This document shows, piece by piece, positions 63,001-64,000 of a stretch of DNA of 64,000 nucleotides. The position numbers and the translations under genes were made by a program. The notes beneath the pieces were generated by a model. That model did no database searches, was not told the DNA's origin, and saw only the letters and a list, made by a program, of their open reading frames with translations. Source of the stretch: Aplysia californica. Lineage: Eukaryota > Mollusca > Gastropoda > Aplysiida > Aplysiidae. Position 1 is the stretch's first letter; every line of letters starts with the position of its first letter. The stretch covers positions 1,154,422-1,218,421 of the forward strand of contig NW_004797344.1 in NCBI RefSeq assembly GCF_000002075.1. The letters are read 5' to 3'.

Positions 63001-64000
63001 TGGTTGAGCATACTCTTCTGTTTGTTTCCTCAGATAAACCAACGACGCCCACTTTGGCTACCGACAATAGTGACCCAACGGATGGCGATGCCATAACACT
63101 GACGTGTACAGCCACAGAGGCCGCGGTAAACAACTATGAGTTCAAACTGGGCTCAACGTCACTGGCTTCTGGAAGTAGCAGCACATATTCCATAAGCACT
63201 GCAACTATCGGCGCAGATGATGGCAGCTACACCTGTATTGTGTCCATCGACACCGTGGCCTCAGATGCCAGTAGTGCCGTGGTCGTTGCGCGTGAGTAGA
63301 GCAGTATTATATTTGGACTGTGAGTGTGTCTGTGTCTGTATCGAATACAAAAGTGGGCACGCCGGGGAAAATGTGTGTTGTGTTTACGCGTGACGTTGAT
63401 TTTTGACAAATTGTTTTCTTCCGTTTTCACATTTCTGTTTGTTAAGTTTAAGGTTCTTGCTGGTGGAATGTGGGAGGGGTCTTAAGGACTTAATGAATGA
63501 GGGTTTTTTTTAGACAGAAAGAAGAGGAAAGTTTATGCCTTAGTTTTGATGAAAACACGAGTGATGATTTGACAGTGGGTTTTCATAAGTAGATTTACTC
63601 GTGTGTACATAGCTAGCCTGACTAGGAAATGGCTTTTGCGTTGGCATGGAGGGAATCTGGGATGAGCCATTCATCCATTCGATGACAGAGGGAAATGGAA
63701 CATTAGCTCATGAGTAGGGGGATATAGCAGTACTGGTTGAGTAAGCTGCGTAGAAGACATTGTGATGGGTGTTTGATGAGAAGCGTTTGACTGTGATTGA
63801 AAGCATGTTTTTTTCTGGTTTCAGTGCGTCCCAAGACACCAACCCTGAGCAGAGCTCCTACAGATGCTACCATTGAGAGCGGCACATCTGTGACGTTGAC
63901 ATGTGCAACACTGAGCAGTGGAGTTGTGACCTACACATTTTCACAGGGCAGCACCCAGGTTCAAAGCGGCTCCAGCGCCACATACGATTTGGCAAGTGCT
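1..64000 (+). CDS. Interior of a giant gene encoding tandem immunoglobulin-like domains (spliced; both ends outside window)
   Basis: Alternating exons A (258 nt) and B (267 nt), listed singly below, join in one frame: B ends in G and A begins AT (Asp); A ends in C and B begins TG (Leu). All introns are phase 1 with GT-AG ends. In-window product is about 8,900 residues with 101 complete Ig folds. Each domain has two Cys 42-43 residues apart and a D-x-G-x-Y-x-C motif, the Ig F-strand signature. Such proteins are normally extracellular or sarcomeric adhesion or scaffold proteins; paired Cys suggest a secreted or surface protein here. No signal peptide, membrane segment, fibronectin, kinase or other domain is seen, so the function is unknown. 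A19 carries a one-base deletion. It could instead be several shorter genes or a pseudogenised array, but no unit carries a start, terminal exon or AATAAA signal. Confidence 0.75.
177..188 (+). other. Possible 12-nt frame-neutral microexon in the B-to-A intron
   Basis: TGCTGTAG precedes and GTGAGA follows the 12 bases GTTTACGTGCTG. Inclusion between phase-1 exons would add four residues (Gly-Leu-Arg-Ala before Asp) without a stop. The remaining intron before exon A would be only 46 nt, which counts against it. It recurs in every unit. Pure inference from splice-like borders. Confidence 0.15.
214..234 (+). promoter_or_regulatory. Exon A splice acceptor and pyrimidine tract (representative, unit 1)
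   Basis: A pyrimidine-rich run ends in TTTCCTCAG directly before the A exon. It is the same in every unit I compared. It defines the A start at position 235 and phase 1. Confidence 0.9.
235..492 (+). CDS. Exon A1: Ig-like domain A (reference copy)
   Basis: 86 residues counted from the split Asp codon. Strand B Cys25 (ITLTC), strand F Cys68 in D62-D-G-S-Y-T-C. The Ig core Trp is missing; Tyr35 and Phe37 (NNYEFK) stand near that place. 29 of 86 residues are Ser or Thr, net charge about -9, no N-glycosylation sequon. I-set or C2-like Ig folds are the nearest family; partner unknown. Start is set by the CCTCAG acceptor, not by an ATG. Confidence 0.92.
493..498 (+). promoter_or_regulatory. Exon A splice donor (representative, unit 1)
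   Basis: GTGAGT follows GTTGCGC and is a near-ideal U1 match. If not spliced, the frame reads Arg-Glu then stops at TAG (498-500), so retention of this intron would end the protein after two residues. Confidence 0.9.
521..526 (+). promoter_or_regulatory. Second GTGAGT 28 nt downstream of the A donor (cryptic donor candidate)
   Basis: It lies in a GT-rich stretch and is present in all units. Use of it would include the in-frame TAG at 498-500, so it is unlikely to yield long protein. Confidence 0.3.
987..1026 (+). promoter_or_regulatory. Exon B acceptor region (representative, unit 1): branch candidate, T-run, TTTCAG
   Basis: TTTGAC at 987-992 is a plausible branch site about 35 nt upstream of the AG. 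A run of eight T (1009-1016) then CTGGTTTCAG follows. The run is seven T in many units (B11, B20, B21, B30, B31, B33, B34, B36, B37, B39-B42, B44, B46, B48-B51). Confidence 0.75.
1027..1293 (+). CDS. Exon B1: Ig-like domain B (reference copy)
   Basis: 89 residues. Strand B Cys27 (VTLTC), strand F Cys69 in D63-T-G-S-Y-T-C, no core Trp (Tyr37 and Phe39 nearby). 36 of 89 residues are Ser or Thr; net charge about -3. It resembles domain A (TPTL near the start, TLTC, SGSS-x-TY, GSYTCI), so A and B are probably an old duplication whose pair was later amplified. Preceded by a T1 intron. Confidence 0.92.
1294..1299 (+). promoter_or_regulatory. Exon B splice donor (representative, unit 1)
   Basis: GTGAGT follows GTTGTCG. 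Unspliced reading would add Gly-Glu-Tyr-Asp-Val-Lys-Phe and stop at TAG, giving a short tail on any intron-retained product. Confidence 0.9.
1294..1493 (+). other. B-to-A intron, 200 nt (representative)
   Basis: Almost invariant in all copies. Exceptions seen: one T lost from TATTTTGTCC after B7 (199 nt) and GGGCAGG to GGGTAGG after B21 and B22. Contains the microexon candidate but no gene. Confidence 0.9.
1494..1751 (+). CDS. Exon A2: Ig-like domain A
   Basis: Protein identical to A1. Confidence 0.9.
1752..2283 (+). other. A-to-B intron, type T2 (representative)
   Basis: Like T1 but with GAATTAGGC and six T in place of GAATGAGGG and eight T. Found in units 2 and 38-41. No gene inside. Confidence 0.85.
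2284..2550 (+). CDS. Exon B2: Ig-like domain B
   Basis: Protein identical to B1; preceded by a 532-nt T2 intron, the only T2 copy outside units 38-41. Confidence 0.9.
2751..3008 (+). CDS. Exon A3: Ig-like domain A
   Basis: Protein identical to A1. Confidence 0.9.
3009..3536 (+). other. A-to-B intron, type T3 (representative)
   Basis: Begins its variable part like T2 but continues AGACAGAATGAGCAAAG and TCTAATTTTGAGAAAAAC, with GTGATGGTTT. Shorter (527-528 nt). Units 3, 12-15, 18, 25, 28, 34, 36, 37 and 43-46. Copies 12-15 also read GCTACTGG instead of GCTGGTGG. Confidence 0.85.
3537..3803 (+). CDS. Exon B3: Ig-like domain B
   Basis: Protein identical to B1; preceded by a 528-nt T3 intron. 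Confidence 0.9.
4004..4261 (+). CDS. Exon A4: Ig-like domain A
   Basis: Protein identical to A1; first of the four-unit T4 run. Confidence 0.9.
4262..4794 (+). other. A-to-B intron, type T4 (representative)
   Basis: Marked by TCTGAAGG and GAATGAGG followed by nine T then GACAG. Found only in the four adjacent units 4-7, each spaced 1,257-1,258 bp. Confidence 0.85.
4795..5061 (+). CDS. Exon B4: Ig-like domain B
   Basis: Protein identical to B1; T4 intron before it. Confidence 0.9.
5262..5519 (+). CDS. Exon A5: Ig-like domain A
   Basis: Protein identical to A1. Confidence 0.9.
6053..6319 (+). CDS. Exon B5: Ig-like domain B
   Basis: Protein identical to B1; T4 intron before it. Confidence 0.9.
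6520..6777 (+). CDS. Exon A6: Ig-like domain A
   Basis: Protein identical to A1. Confidence 0.9.
7311..7577 (+). CDS. Exon B6: Ig-like domain B
   Basis: Protein identical to B1; T4 intron before it. Confidence 0.9.
7778..8035 (+). CDS. Exon A7: Ig-like domain A
   Basis: Protein identical to A1. Confidence 0.9.
8569..8835 (+). CDS. Exon B7: Ig-like domain B
   Basis: Protein identical to B1; last T4 intron before it. The intron after it is 199 nt, one T shorter than all others. Confidence 0.9.
9035..9292 (+). CDS. Exon A8: Ig-like domain A
   Basis: Protein identical to A1. Confidence 0.9.
9293..9827 (+). other. A-to-B intron, type T5 (representative)
   Basis: Marked by GGCTTTTCTTTTAGACAG, GAAAGCACGAG, CAGAAGTAG, and GCTAACCTGACAAAG. 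The most divergent type together with T6. Units 8, 19-21, 26, 32 and 50. Confidence 0.85.
9828..10094 (+). CDS. Exon B8: Ig-like domain B
   Basis: Protein identical to B1; a lone 535-nt T5 intron before it. Confidence 0.9.
10295..10552 (+). CDS. Exon A9: Ig-like domain A
   Basis: Protein identical to A1. Confidence 0.9.
11087..11353 (+). CDS. Exon B9: Ig-like domain B
   Basis: Protein identical to B1; T1 intron before it. Confidence 0.9.
11554..11811 (+). CDS. Exon A10: Ig-like domain A
   Basis: Protein identical to A1. Confidence 0.9.
12346..12612 (+). CDS. Exon B10: Ig-like domain B
   Basis: Protein identical to B1; T1 intron with private marks GCCTGCCTAGG and GACAATGGG, shared only with the intron before B11. 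Confidence 0.9.
12813..13070 (+). CDS. Exon A11: Ig-like domain A
   Basis: Protein identical to A1. Confidence 0.9.
13604..13870 (+). CDS. Exon B11: Ig-like domain B, Val34Ile
   Basis: GGAATTGTG replaces GGAGTTGTG, giving Ile34, and GCCAGTATC is a silent change. The only B copy with either. Acceptor has seven T and GATTAAAAGC. A conservative core change; the fold should hold. Confidence 0.9.
14071..14328 (+). CDS. Exon A12: Ig-like domain A, Ala79Val
   Basis: Codon 79 at 14304-14306 is GTC, not GCC. First of four consecutive copies with Val79 near the domain end. Confidence 0.9.
14857..15123 (+). CDS. Exon B12: Ig-like domain B
   Basis: Protein identical to B1; T3 intron with the GCTACTGG mark, but CATTGTGATG near the acceptor, unlike B13-B15. 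Confidence 0.9.
15324..15581 (+). CDS. Exon A13: Ig-like domain A, Ala79Val
   Basis: Val79 copy. Confidence 0.9.
16110..16376 (+). CDS. Exon B13: Ig-like domain B
   Basis: Protein identical to B1; T3/GCTACTGG intron; first copy of the CATTATGATG mark, which persists to B18. Confidence 0.9.
16577..16834 (+). CDS. Exon A14: Ig-like domain A, Ala79Val
   Basis: Val79 copy. Confidence 0.9.
17363..17629 (+). CDS. Exon B14: Ig-like domain B
   Basis: Protein identical to B1; T3/GCTACTGG intron, CATTATGATG. Confidence 0.9.
17830..18087 (+). CDS. Exon A15: Ig-like domain A, Ala79Val
   Basis: Last Val79 copy. Confidence 0.9.
18616..18882 (+). CDS. Exon B15: Ig-like domain B
   Basis: Protein identical to B1; last T3/GCTACTGG intron, CATTATGATG. 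Confidence 0.9.
19083..19340 (+). CDS. Exon A16: Ig-like domain A
   Basis: Back to Ala79; protein identical to A1. Confidence 0.9.
19875..20141 (+). CDS. Exon B16: Ig-like domain B
   Basis: Protein identical to B1; T1 intron combined with CATTATGATG, a mosaic of neighbouring types. Confidence 0.9.
20342..20599 (+). CDS. Exon A17: Ig-like domain A
   Basis: Protein identical to A1. Confidence 0.9.
21134..21400 (+). CDS. Exon B17: Ig-like domain B
   Basis: Protein identical to B1; T1 intron with CATTATGATG. Confidence 0.9.
21601..21858 (+). CDS. Exon A18: Ig-like domain A
   Basis: Protein identical to A1. Confidence 0.9.
22387..22653 (+). CDS. Exon B18: Ig-like domain B
   Basis: Protein identical to B1; T3 intron with CATTATGATG. 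Confidence 0.9.
22854..23110 (+). CDS. Exon A19: Ig-like domain A with a one-base deletion (frameshift)
   Basis: 257 nt rather than 258. One C is missing in codon 79 (GATGCAGTAG at 23084-23093 against GATGCCAGTAG elsewhere). The Ig core through Cys68 is intact. If spliced as usual, reading enters B19 in the wrong frame and meets TGA at its eighth codon. Skipping A19 leaves the frame intact because it sits between phase-1 introns. A sequencing error is possible. Confidence 0.8.
23646..23912 (+). CDS. Exon B19: Ig-like domain B
   Basis: Sequence itself encodes a protein identical to B1, but lies just after the frameshifted A19. T5 intron of 535 nt before it. Confidence 0.88.
24113..24370 (+). 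CDS. Exon A20: Ig-like domain A
   Basis: Protein identical to A1, without the A19 deletion although its flanking T5 introns match. Confidence 0.9.
24905..25171 (+). CDS. Exon B20: Ig-like domain B
   Basis: Protein identical to B1; T5 intron, seven-T acceptor. Confidence 0.9.
25372..25629 (+). CDS. Exon A21: Ig-like domain A
   Basis: Protein identical to A1; silent AGT to AGC in codon 81. Confidence 0.9.
26164..26430 (+). CDS. Exon B21: Ig-like domain B
   Basis: Protein identical to B1; silent TAC to TAT at Tyr54. T5 intron, seven-T acceptor. Following intron has GGGTAGG. Confidence 0.9.
26631..26888 (+). CDS. Exon A22: Ig-like domain A
   Basis: Protein identical to A1. Confidence 0.9.
27422..27688 (+). 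CDS. Exon B22: Ig-like domain B
   Basis: Protein identical to B1; T1 intron with TTCTTCGTTTT (one C lost), shared with units 23-25. Following intron has GGGTAGG. Confidence 0.9.
27889..28146 (+). CDS. Exon A23: Ig-like domain A
   Basis: Protein identical to A1. Confidence 0.9.
28680..28946 (+). CDS. Exon B23: Ig-like domain B
   Basis: Protein identical to B1; T1 intron with TTCTTCGTTTT. Confidence 0.9.
29147..29404 (+). CDS. Exon A24: Ig-like domain A
   Basis: Protein identical to A1. Confidence 0.9.
29938..30204 (+). CDS. Exon B24: Ig-like domain B
   Basis: Protein identical to B1; T1 intron with TTCTTCGTTTT. Confidence 0.9.
30405..30662 (+). CDS. Exon A25: Ig-like domain A
   Basis: Protein identical to A1. 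Confidence 0.9.
31190..31456 (+). CDS. Exon B25: Ig-like domain B
   Basis: Protein identical to B1; mosaic intron (527 nt): TTCTTCGTTTT of units 22-24 joined to a T3 variable part. Confidence 0.9.
31657..31914 (+). CDS. Exon A26: Ig-like domain A, Ala45Ser and Ser53Thr
   Basis: CTTTCT for CTGGCT and ACC for TCC give LSSG and YTIS in the C'-E region. First of four copies with this linked haplotype (A26, A27, A29, A39). Confidence 0.9.
32450..32716 (+). CDS. Exon B26: Ig-like domain B
   Basis: Protein identical to B1; T5 intron. Confidence 0.9.
32917..33174 (+). CDS. Exon A27: Ig-like domain A, Ala45Ser and Ser53Thr
   Basis: Same haplotype as A26, followed by a T1 rather than a T5 intron. 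Confidence 0.9.
33709..33975 (+). CDS. Exon B27: Ig-like domain B
   Basis: Protein identical to B1; T1 intron. Confidence 0.9.
34176..34433 (+). CDS. Exon A28: Ig-like domain A
   Basis: Protein identical to A1; interrupts the Ser45/Thr53 copies. Confidence 0.9.
34962..35228 (+). CDS. Exon B28: Ig-like domain B
   Basis: Protein identical to B1; T3 intron. Confidence 0.9.
35429..35686 (+). CDS. Exon A29: Ig-like domain A, Ala45Ser and Ser53Thr
   Basis: Ser45/Thr53 haplotype plus silent GCC to GCG at 35673 and A to T at 35698 just past the donor. The last two marks recur together only at A38. Confidence 0.9.
35687..36216 (+). other. A-to-B intron, type T6 (representative)
   Basis: Marked by TTTTTTAGAGAGAAAGAAG, GAGAAAAAACACG and AACCTGACAAGG; shares CAGAAGTAG and AACCTGACA with T5. 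It also has GATCTTTGAC where others have GATTTTTGAC. Only the three adjacent units 29-31. Confidence 0.85.
36217..36483 (+). CDS. Exon B29: Ig-like domain B
   Basis: Protein identical to B1; T6 intron, CATTATGATG. Confidence 0.9.
36684..36941 (+). CDS. Exon A30: Ig-like domain A
   Basis: Protein identical to A1. Confidence 0.9.
37471..37737 (+). CDS. Exon B30: Ig-like domain B
   Basis: Protein identical to B1; T6 intron, CATTGTGATG, seven-T acceptor. Confidence 0.9.
37938..38195 (+). CDS. Exon A31: Ig-like domain A
   Basis: Protein identical to A1. Confidence 0.9.
38725..38991 (+). CDS. Exon B31: Ig-like domain B
   Basis: Protein identical to B1; T6 intron, CATTATGATG, seven-T acceptor. 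Confidence 0.9.
39192..39449 (+). CDS. Exon A32: Ig-like domain A
   Basis: Protein identical to A1. Confidence 0.9.
39985..40251 (+). CDS. Exon B32: Ig-like domain B
   Basis: Protein identical to B1; T5 intron, but with AAGGTTCTTG where other T5 copies have AAGTTTCTTG. Confidence 0.9.
40452..40709 (+). CDS. Exon A33: Ig-like domain A
   Basis: Protein identical to A1. Confidence 0.9.
41243..41509 (+). CDS. Exon B33: Ig-like domain B
   Basis: Protein identical to B1; T1 intron, GATTAAAAGC and seven-T acceptor. Confidence 0.9.
41710..41967 (+). CDS. Exon A34: Ig-like domain A
   Basis: Protein identical to A1. Confidence 0.9.
42495..42761 (+). CDS. Exon B34: Ig-like domain B
   Basis: Protein identical to B1; T3 intron, GATTAAAAGC and seven-T acceptor. 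Confidence 0.9.
42962..43219 (+). CDS. Exon A35: Ig-like domain A
   Basis: Protein identical to A1. Confidence 0.9.
43754..44020 (+). CDS. Exon B35: Ig-like domain B
   Basis: Protein identical to B1; T1 intron, GATTGAAAGC and eight-T acceptor. Confidence 0.9.
44221..44478 (+). CDS. Exon A36: Ig-like domain A
   Basis: Protein identical to A1. Confidence 0.9.
45006..45272 (+). CDS. Exon B36: Ig-like domain B
   Basis: Protein identical to B1; T3 intron, GATTAAAAGC and seven-T acceptor. Confidence 0.9.
45473..45730 (+). CDS. Exon A37: Ig-like domain A
   Basis: Protein identical to A1. Confidence 0.9.
46258..46524 (+). CDS. Exon B37: Ig-like domain B, Thr85Ala
   Basis: GAGGCCATG replaces GAGACCATG, giving Ala85 in the G strand. 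Private to this copy. T3 intron, GATTAAAAGC, seven T. Confidence 0.9.
46725..46982 (+). CDS. Exon A38: Ig-like domain A, Asp17Asn
   Basis: ACGAATGGC replaces ACGGATGGC, giving Asn17 (no sequon formed: Asn-Gly-Asp). Silent GCG at 46969 and T at 46994 past the donor, as at A29. Confidence 0.9.
47515..47781 (+). CDS. Exon B38: Ig-like domain B
   Basis: Protein identical to B1; T2 intron, eight-T acceptor. Confidence 0.9.
47982..48239 (+). CDS. Exon A39: Ig-like domain A, Ala45Ser and Ser53Thr
   Basis: The same linked changes as A26, A27 and A29, some 12.5 kb further on and with a T2 intron. Confidence 0.9.
48771..49037 (+). CDS. Exon B39: Ig-like domain B
   Basis: Protein identical to B1; T2 intron, GATTAAAAGC, seven T. 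Confidence 0.9.
49238..49495 (+). CDS. Exon A40: Ig-like domain A
   Basis: Protein identical to A1. Confidence 0.9.
50027..50293 (+). CDS. Exon B40: Ig-like domain B
   Basis: Protein identical to B1; T2 intron, seven T. Confidence 0.9.
50494..50751 (+). CDS. Exon A41: Ig-like domain A
   Basis: Protein identical to A1. Confidence 0.9.
51283..51549 (+). CDS. Exon B41: Ig-like domain B
   Basis: Protein identical to B1; T2 intron, seven T. Confidence 0.9.
51750..52007 (+). CDS. Exon A42: Ig-like domain A
   Basis: Protein identical to A1. Confidence 0.9.
52541..52807 (+). CDS. Exon B42: Ig-like domain B
   Basis: Protein identical to B1; T1 intron, seven T. Confidence 0.9.
53008..53265 (+). 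CDS. Exon A43: Ig-like domain A
   Basis: Protein identical to A1. Confidence 0.9.
53794..54060 (+). CDS. Exon B43: Ig-like domain B
   Basis: Protein identical to B1; T3 intron, CATTGTGATG, eight T. Confidence 0.9.
54261..54518 (+). CDS. Exon A44: Ig-like domain A
   Basis: Protein identical to A1. Confidence 0.9.
55046..55312 (+). CDS. Exon B44: Ig-like domain B
   Basis: Protein identical to B1; T3 intron, CATTATGATG, seven T. Confidence 0.9.
55513..55770 (+). CDS. Exon A45: Ig-like domain A
   Basis: Protein identical to A1. Confidence 0.9.
56299..56565 (+). CDS. Exon B45: Ig-like domain B
   Basis: Protein identical to B1; intron matches that of B43 (CATTGTGATG, eight T). Confidence 0.9.
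56766..57023 (+). CDS. Exon A46: Ig-like domain A
   Basis: Protein identical to A1. Confidence 0.9.
57551..57817 (+). CDS. Exon B46: Ig-like domain B
   Basis: Protein identical to B1; intron matches that of B44 (CATTATGATG, seven T). Confidence 0.9.
58018..58275 (+). CDS. Exon A47: Ig-like domain A
   Basis: Protein identical to A1. Confidence 0.9.
58276..58803 (+). other. A-to-B intron, type T7 (representative)
   Basis: A T3 relative with GAATGAGGG plus six T and GTATAATTTT. Only the adjacent units 47-49. Confidence 0.85.
58804..59070 (+). CDS. Exon B47: Ig-like domain B
   Basis: Protein identical to B1; T7 intron, eight T. Confidence 0.9.
59271..59528 (+). CDS. Exon A48: Ig-like domain A
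   Basis: Protein identical to A1. Confidence 0.9.
60056..60322 (+). CDS. Exon B48: Ig-like domain B
   Basis: Protein identical to B1; T7 intron, seven T; first copy with TTTGATGAG (others TTTGAGGAG), a mark kept through B51. Confidence 0.9.
60523..60780 (+). CDS. Exon A49: Ig-like domain A
   Basis: Protein identical to A1. Confidence 0.9.
61308..61574 (+). CDS. Exon B49: Ig-like domain B
   Basis: Protein identical to B1; T7 intron, TTTGATGAG. Confidence 0.9.
61775..62032 (+). CDS. Exon A50: Ig-like domain A
   Basis: Protein identical to A1. Confidence 0.9.
62567..62833 (+). CDS. Exon B50: Ig-like domain B
   Basis: Protein identical to B1; mosaic intron: T5 variable part joined to TTTGATGAG. 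Confidence 0.9.
63034..63291 (+). CDS. Exon A51: Ig-like domain A
   Basis: Protein identical to A1; last complete exon in the window. Confidence 0.9.
63825..64000 (+). CDS. Exon B51, 5' part: Ig-like domain B
   Basis: First 176 nt, through about residue 59, identical in protein to B1; cut by the window end. Mosaic intron before it: T1 variable part with TTTGATGAG. Confidence 0.88.

Larger units (their letters stand above)
1..64000 (+). repeat. Tandem array of ~1.26-kb two-exon units (~51 copies)
   Basis: Spacing between successive A exons is 1,252-1,260 bp throughout. Units differ by small indels and scattered substitutions, mostly in one ~200-bp intron segment; the rest is close to identical between copies, introns included. 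No unit is inverted and no foreign DNA is inserted. The array passes both window ends, so total copy number is unknown. Unequal crossing-over and gene conversion are the usual causes of such homogeneity. Confidence 0.97.

Noticed and set aside
1-64000. Mutually exclusive exon arrays of the Dscam type
   Set aside because: Such exons are diverged from each other to make variety. Here copies are almost identical and frame-compatible in series.
1-64000. Plain satellite DNA or a transposon array
   Set aside because: No terminal repeats, transposase or polymerase were seen, and each unit keeps two intact exons with correct splice borders and matched phases. Loss of coding cannot be fully excluded because of A19.
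1-64000. Fifty separate two-exon genes
   Set aside because: No ATG start exon with signal peptide, terminal exon or AATAAA signal was found in the unit, and every exon needs a phase-1 neighbour on both sides.
1-64000. CRISPR array, RNA genes or bacterial Ig-like surface protein
   Set aside because: Repeat unit is far too long for CRISPR, no tRNA or rRNA structure was noticed, and spliced phase-1 exons with pyrimidine tracts mark a eukaryote.

Overview
The window lies wholly inside one eukaryotic tandem array. A unit of about 1,252-1,260 bp is repeated about 51 times, head to tail, on the + strand, and it runs off both ends: the window opens in the last 34 bases of a B exon and closes 176 bases into another. 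Each unit holds two exons. Exon A is 258 nt (86 codons) and exon B is 267 nt (89 codons). Each encodes one immunoglobulin-like (Ig) domain. Both exons have clean AG acceptors and GTGAGT donors, and both are symmetric phase 1-1, the usual arrangement for shuffled Ig exons. Splicing A-B-A-B keeps the frame, with the two junction codons read as Leu (A to B) and Asp (B to A).

The window therefore holds 51 A exons, 50 complete B exons and two partial B exons: 101 complete Ig domains and about 8,900 codons. No start exon, signal peptide, transmembrane segment, other domain, stop exon, promoter or AATAAA signal was seen. The simplest reading is the interior of one giant, titin-scale, extracellular Ig-repeat gene whose ends lie outside the window. 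The organism is an animal, probably an invertebrate. A mollusc or other lophotrochozoan is a weak guess from the Trp-less Ser/Thr-rich Ig style, not something the sequence proves.

Layout of a unit: exon A, intron of 527-535 nt, exon B, intron of 200 nt (199 nt in one copy). Introns are nearly as alike between units as exons, so the array is young or continually homogenised. Nearly all variation sits in a ~200-bp part of the longer intron, which comes in seven types (here T1-T7). In order along the window: T1 T2 T3 T4x4 T5 T1x3 T3x4 T1x2 T3 T5x3 T1x3 T3 T5 T1 T3 T6x3 T5 T1 T3 T1 T3x2 T2x4 T1 T3x4 T7x3 T5 T1. Runs of one type show repeated local duplication of single units.

Protein-level variants are few: Ala79Val in A12-A15, Ala45Ser plus Ser53Thr in A26, A27, A29 and A39, Asp17Asn in A38, Val34Ile in B11, Thr85Ala in B37, and a one-base deletion in A19 that would stop translation in B19 if A19 is spliced in. 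The predicted protein has no Trp or His, no N-glycosylation sequon, 34-40% Ser/Thr and a strong net negative charge. Nothing but this array is present; all antisense reading frames are shadows.
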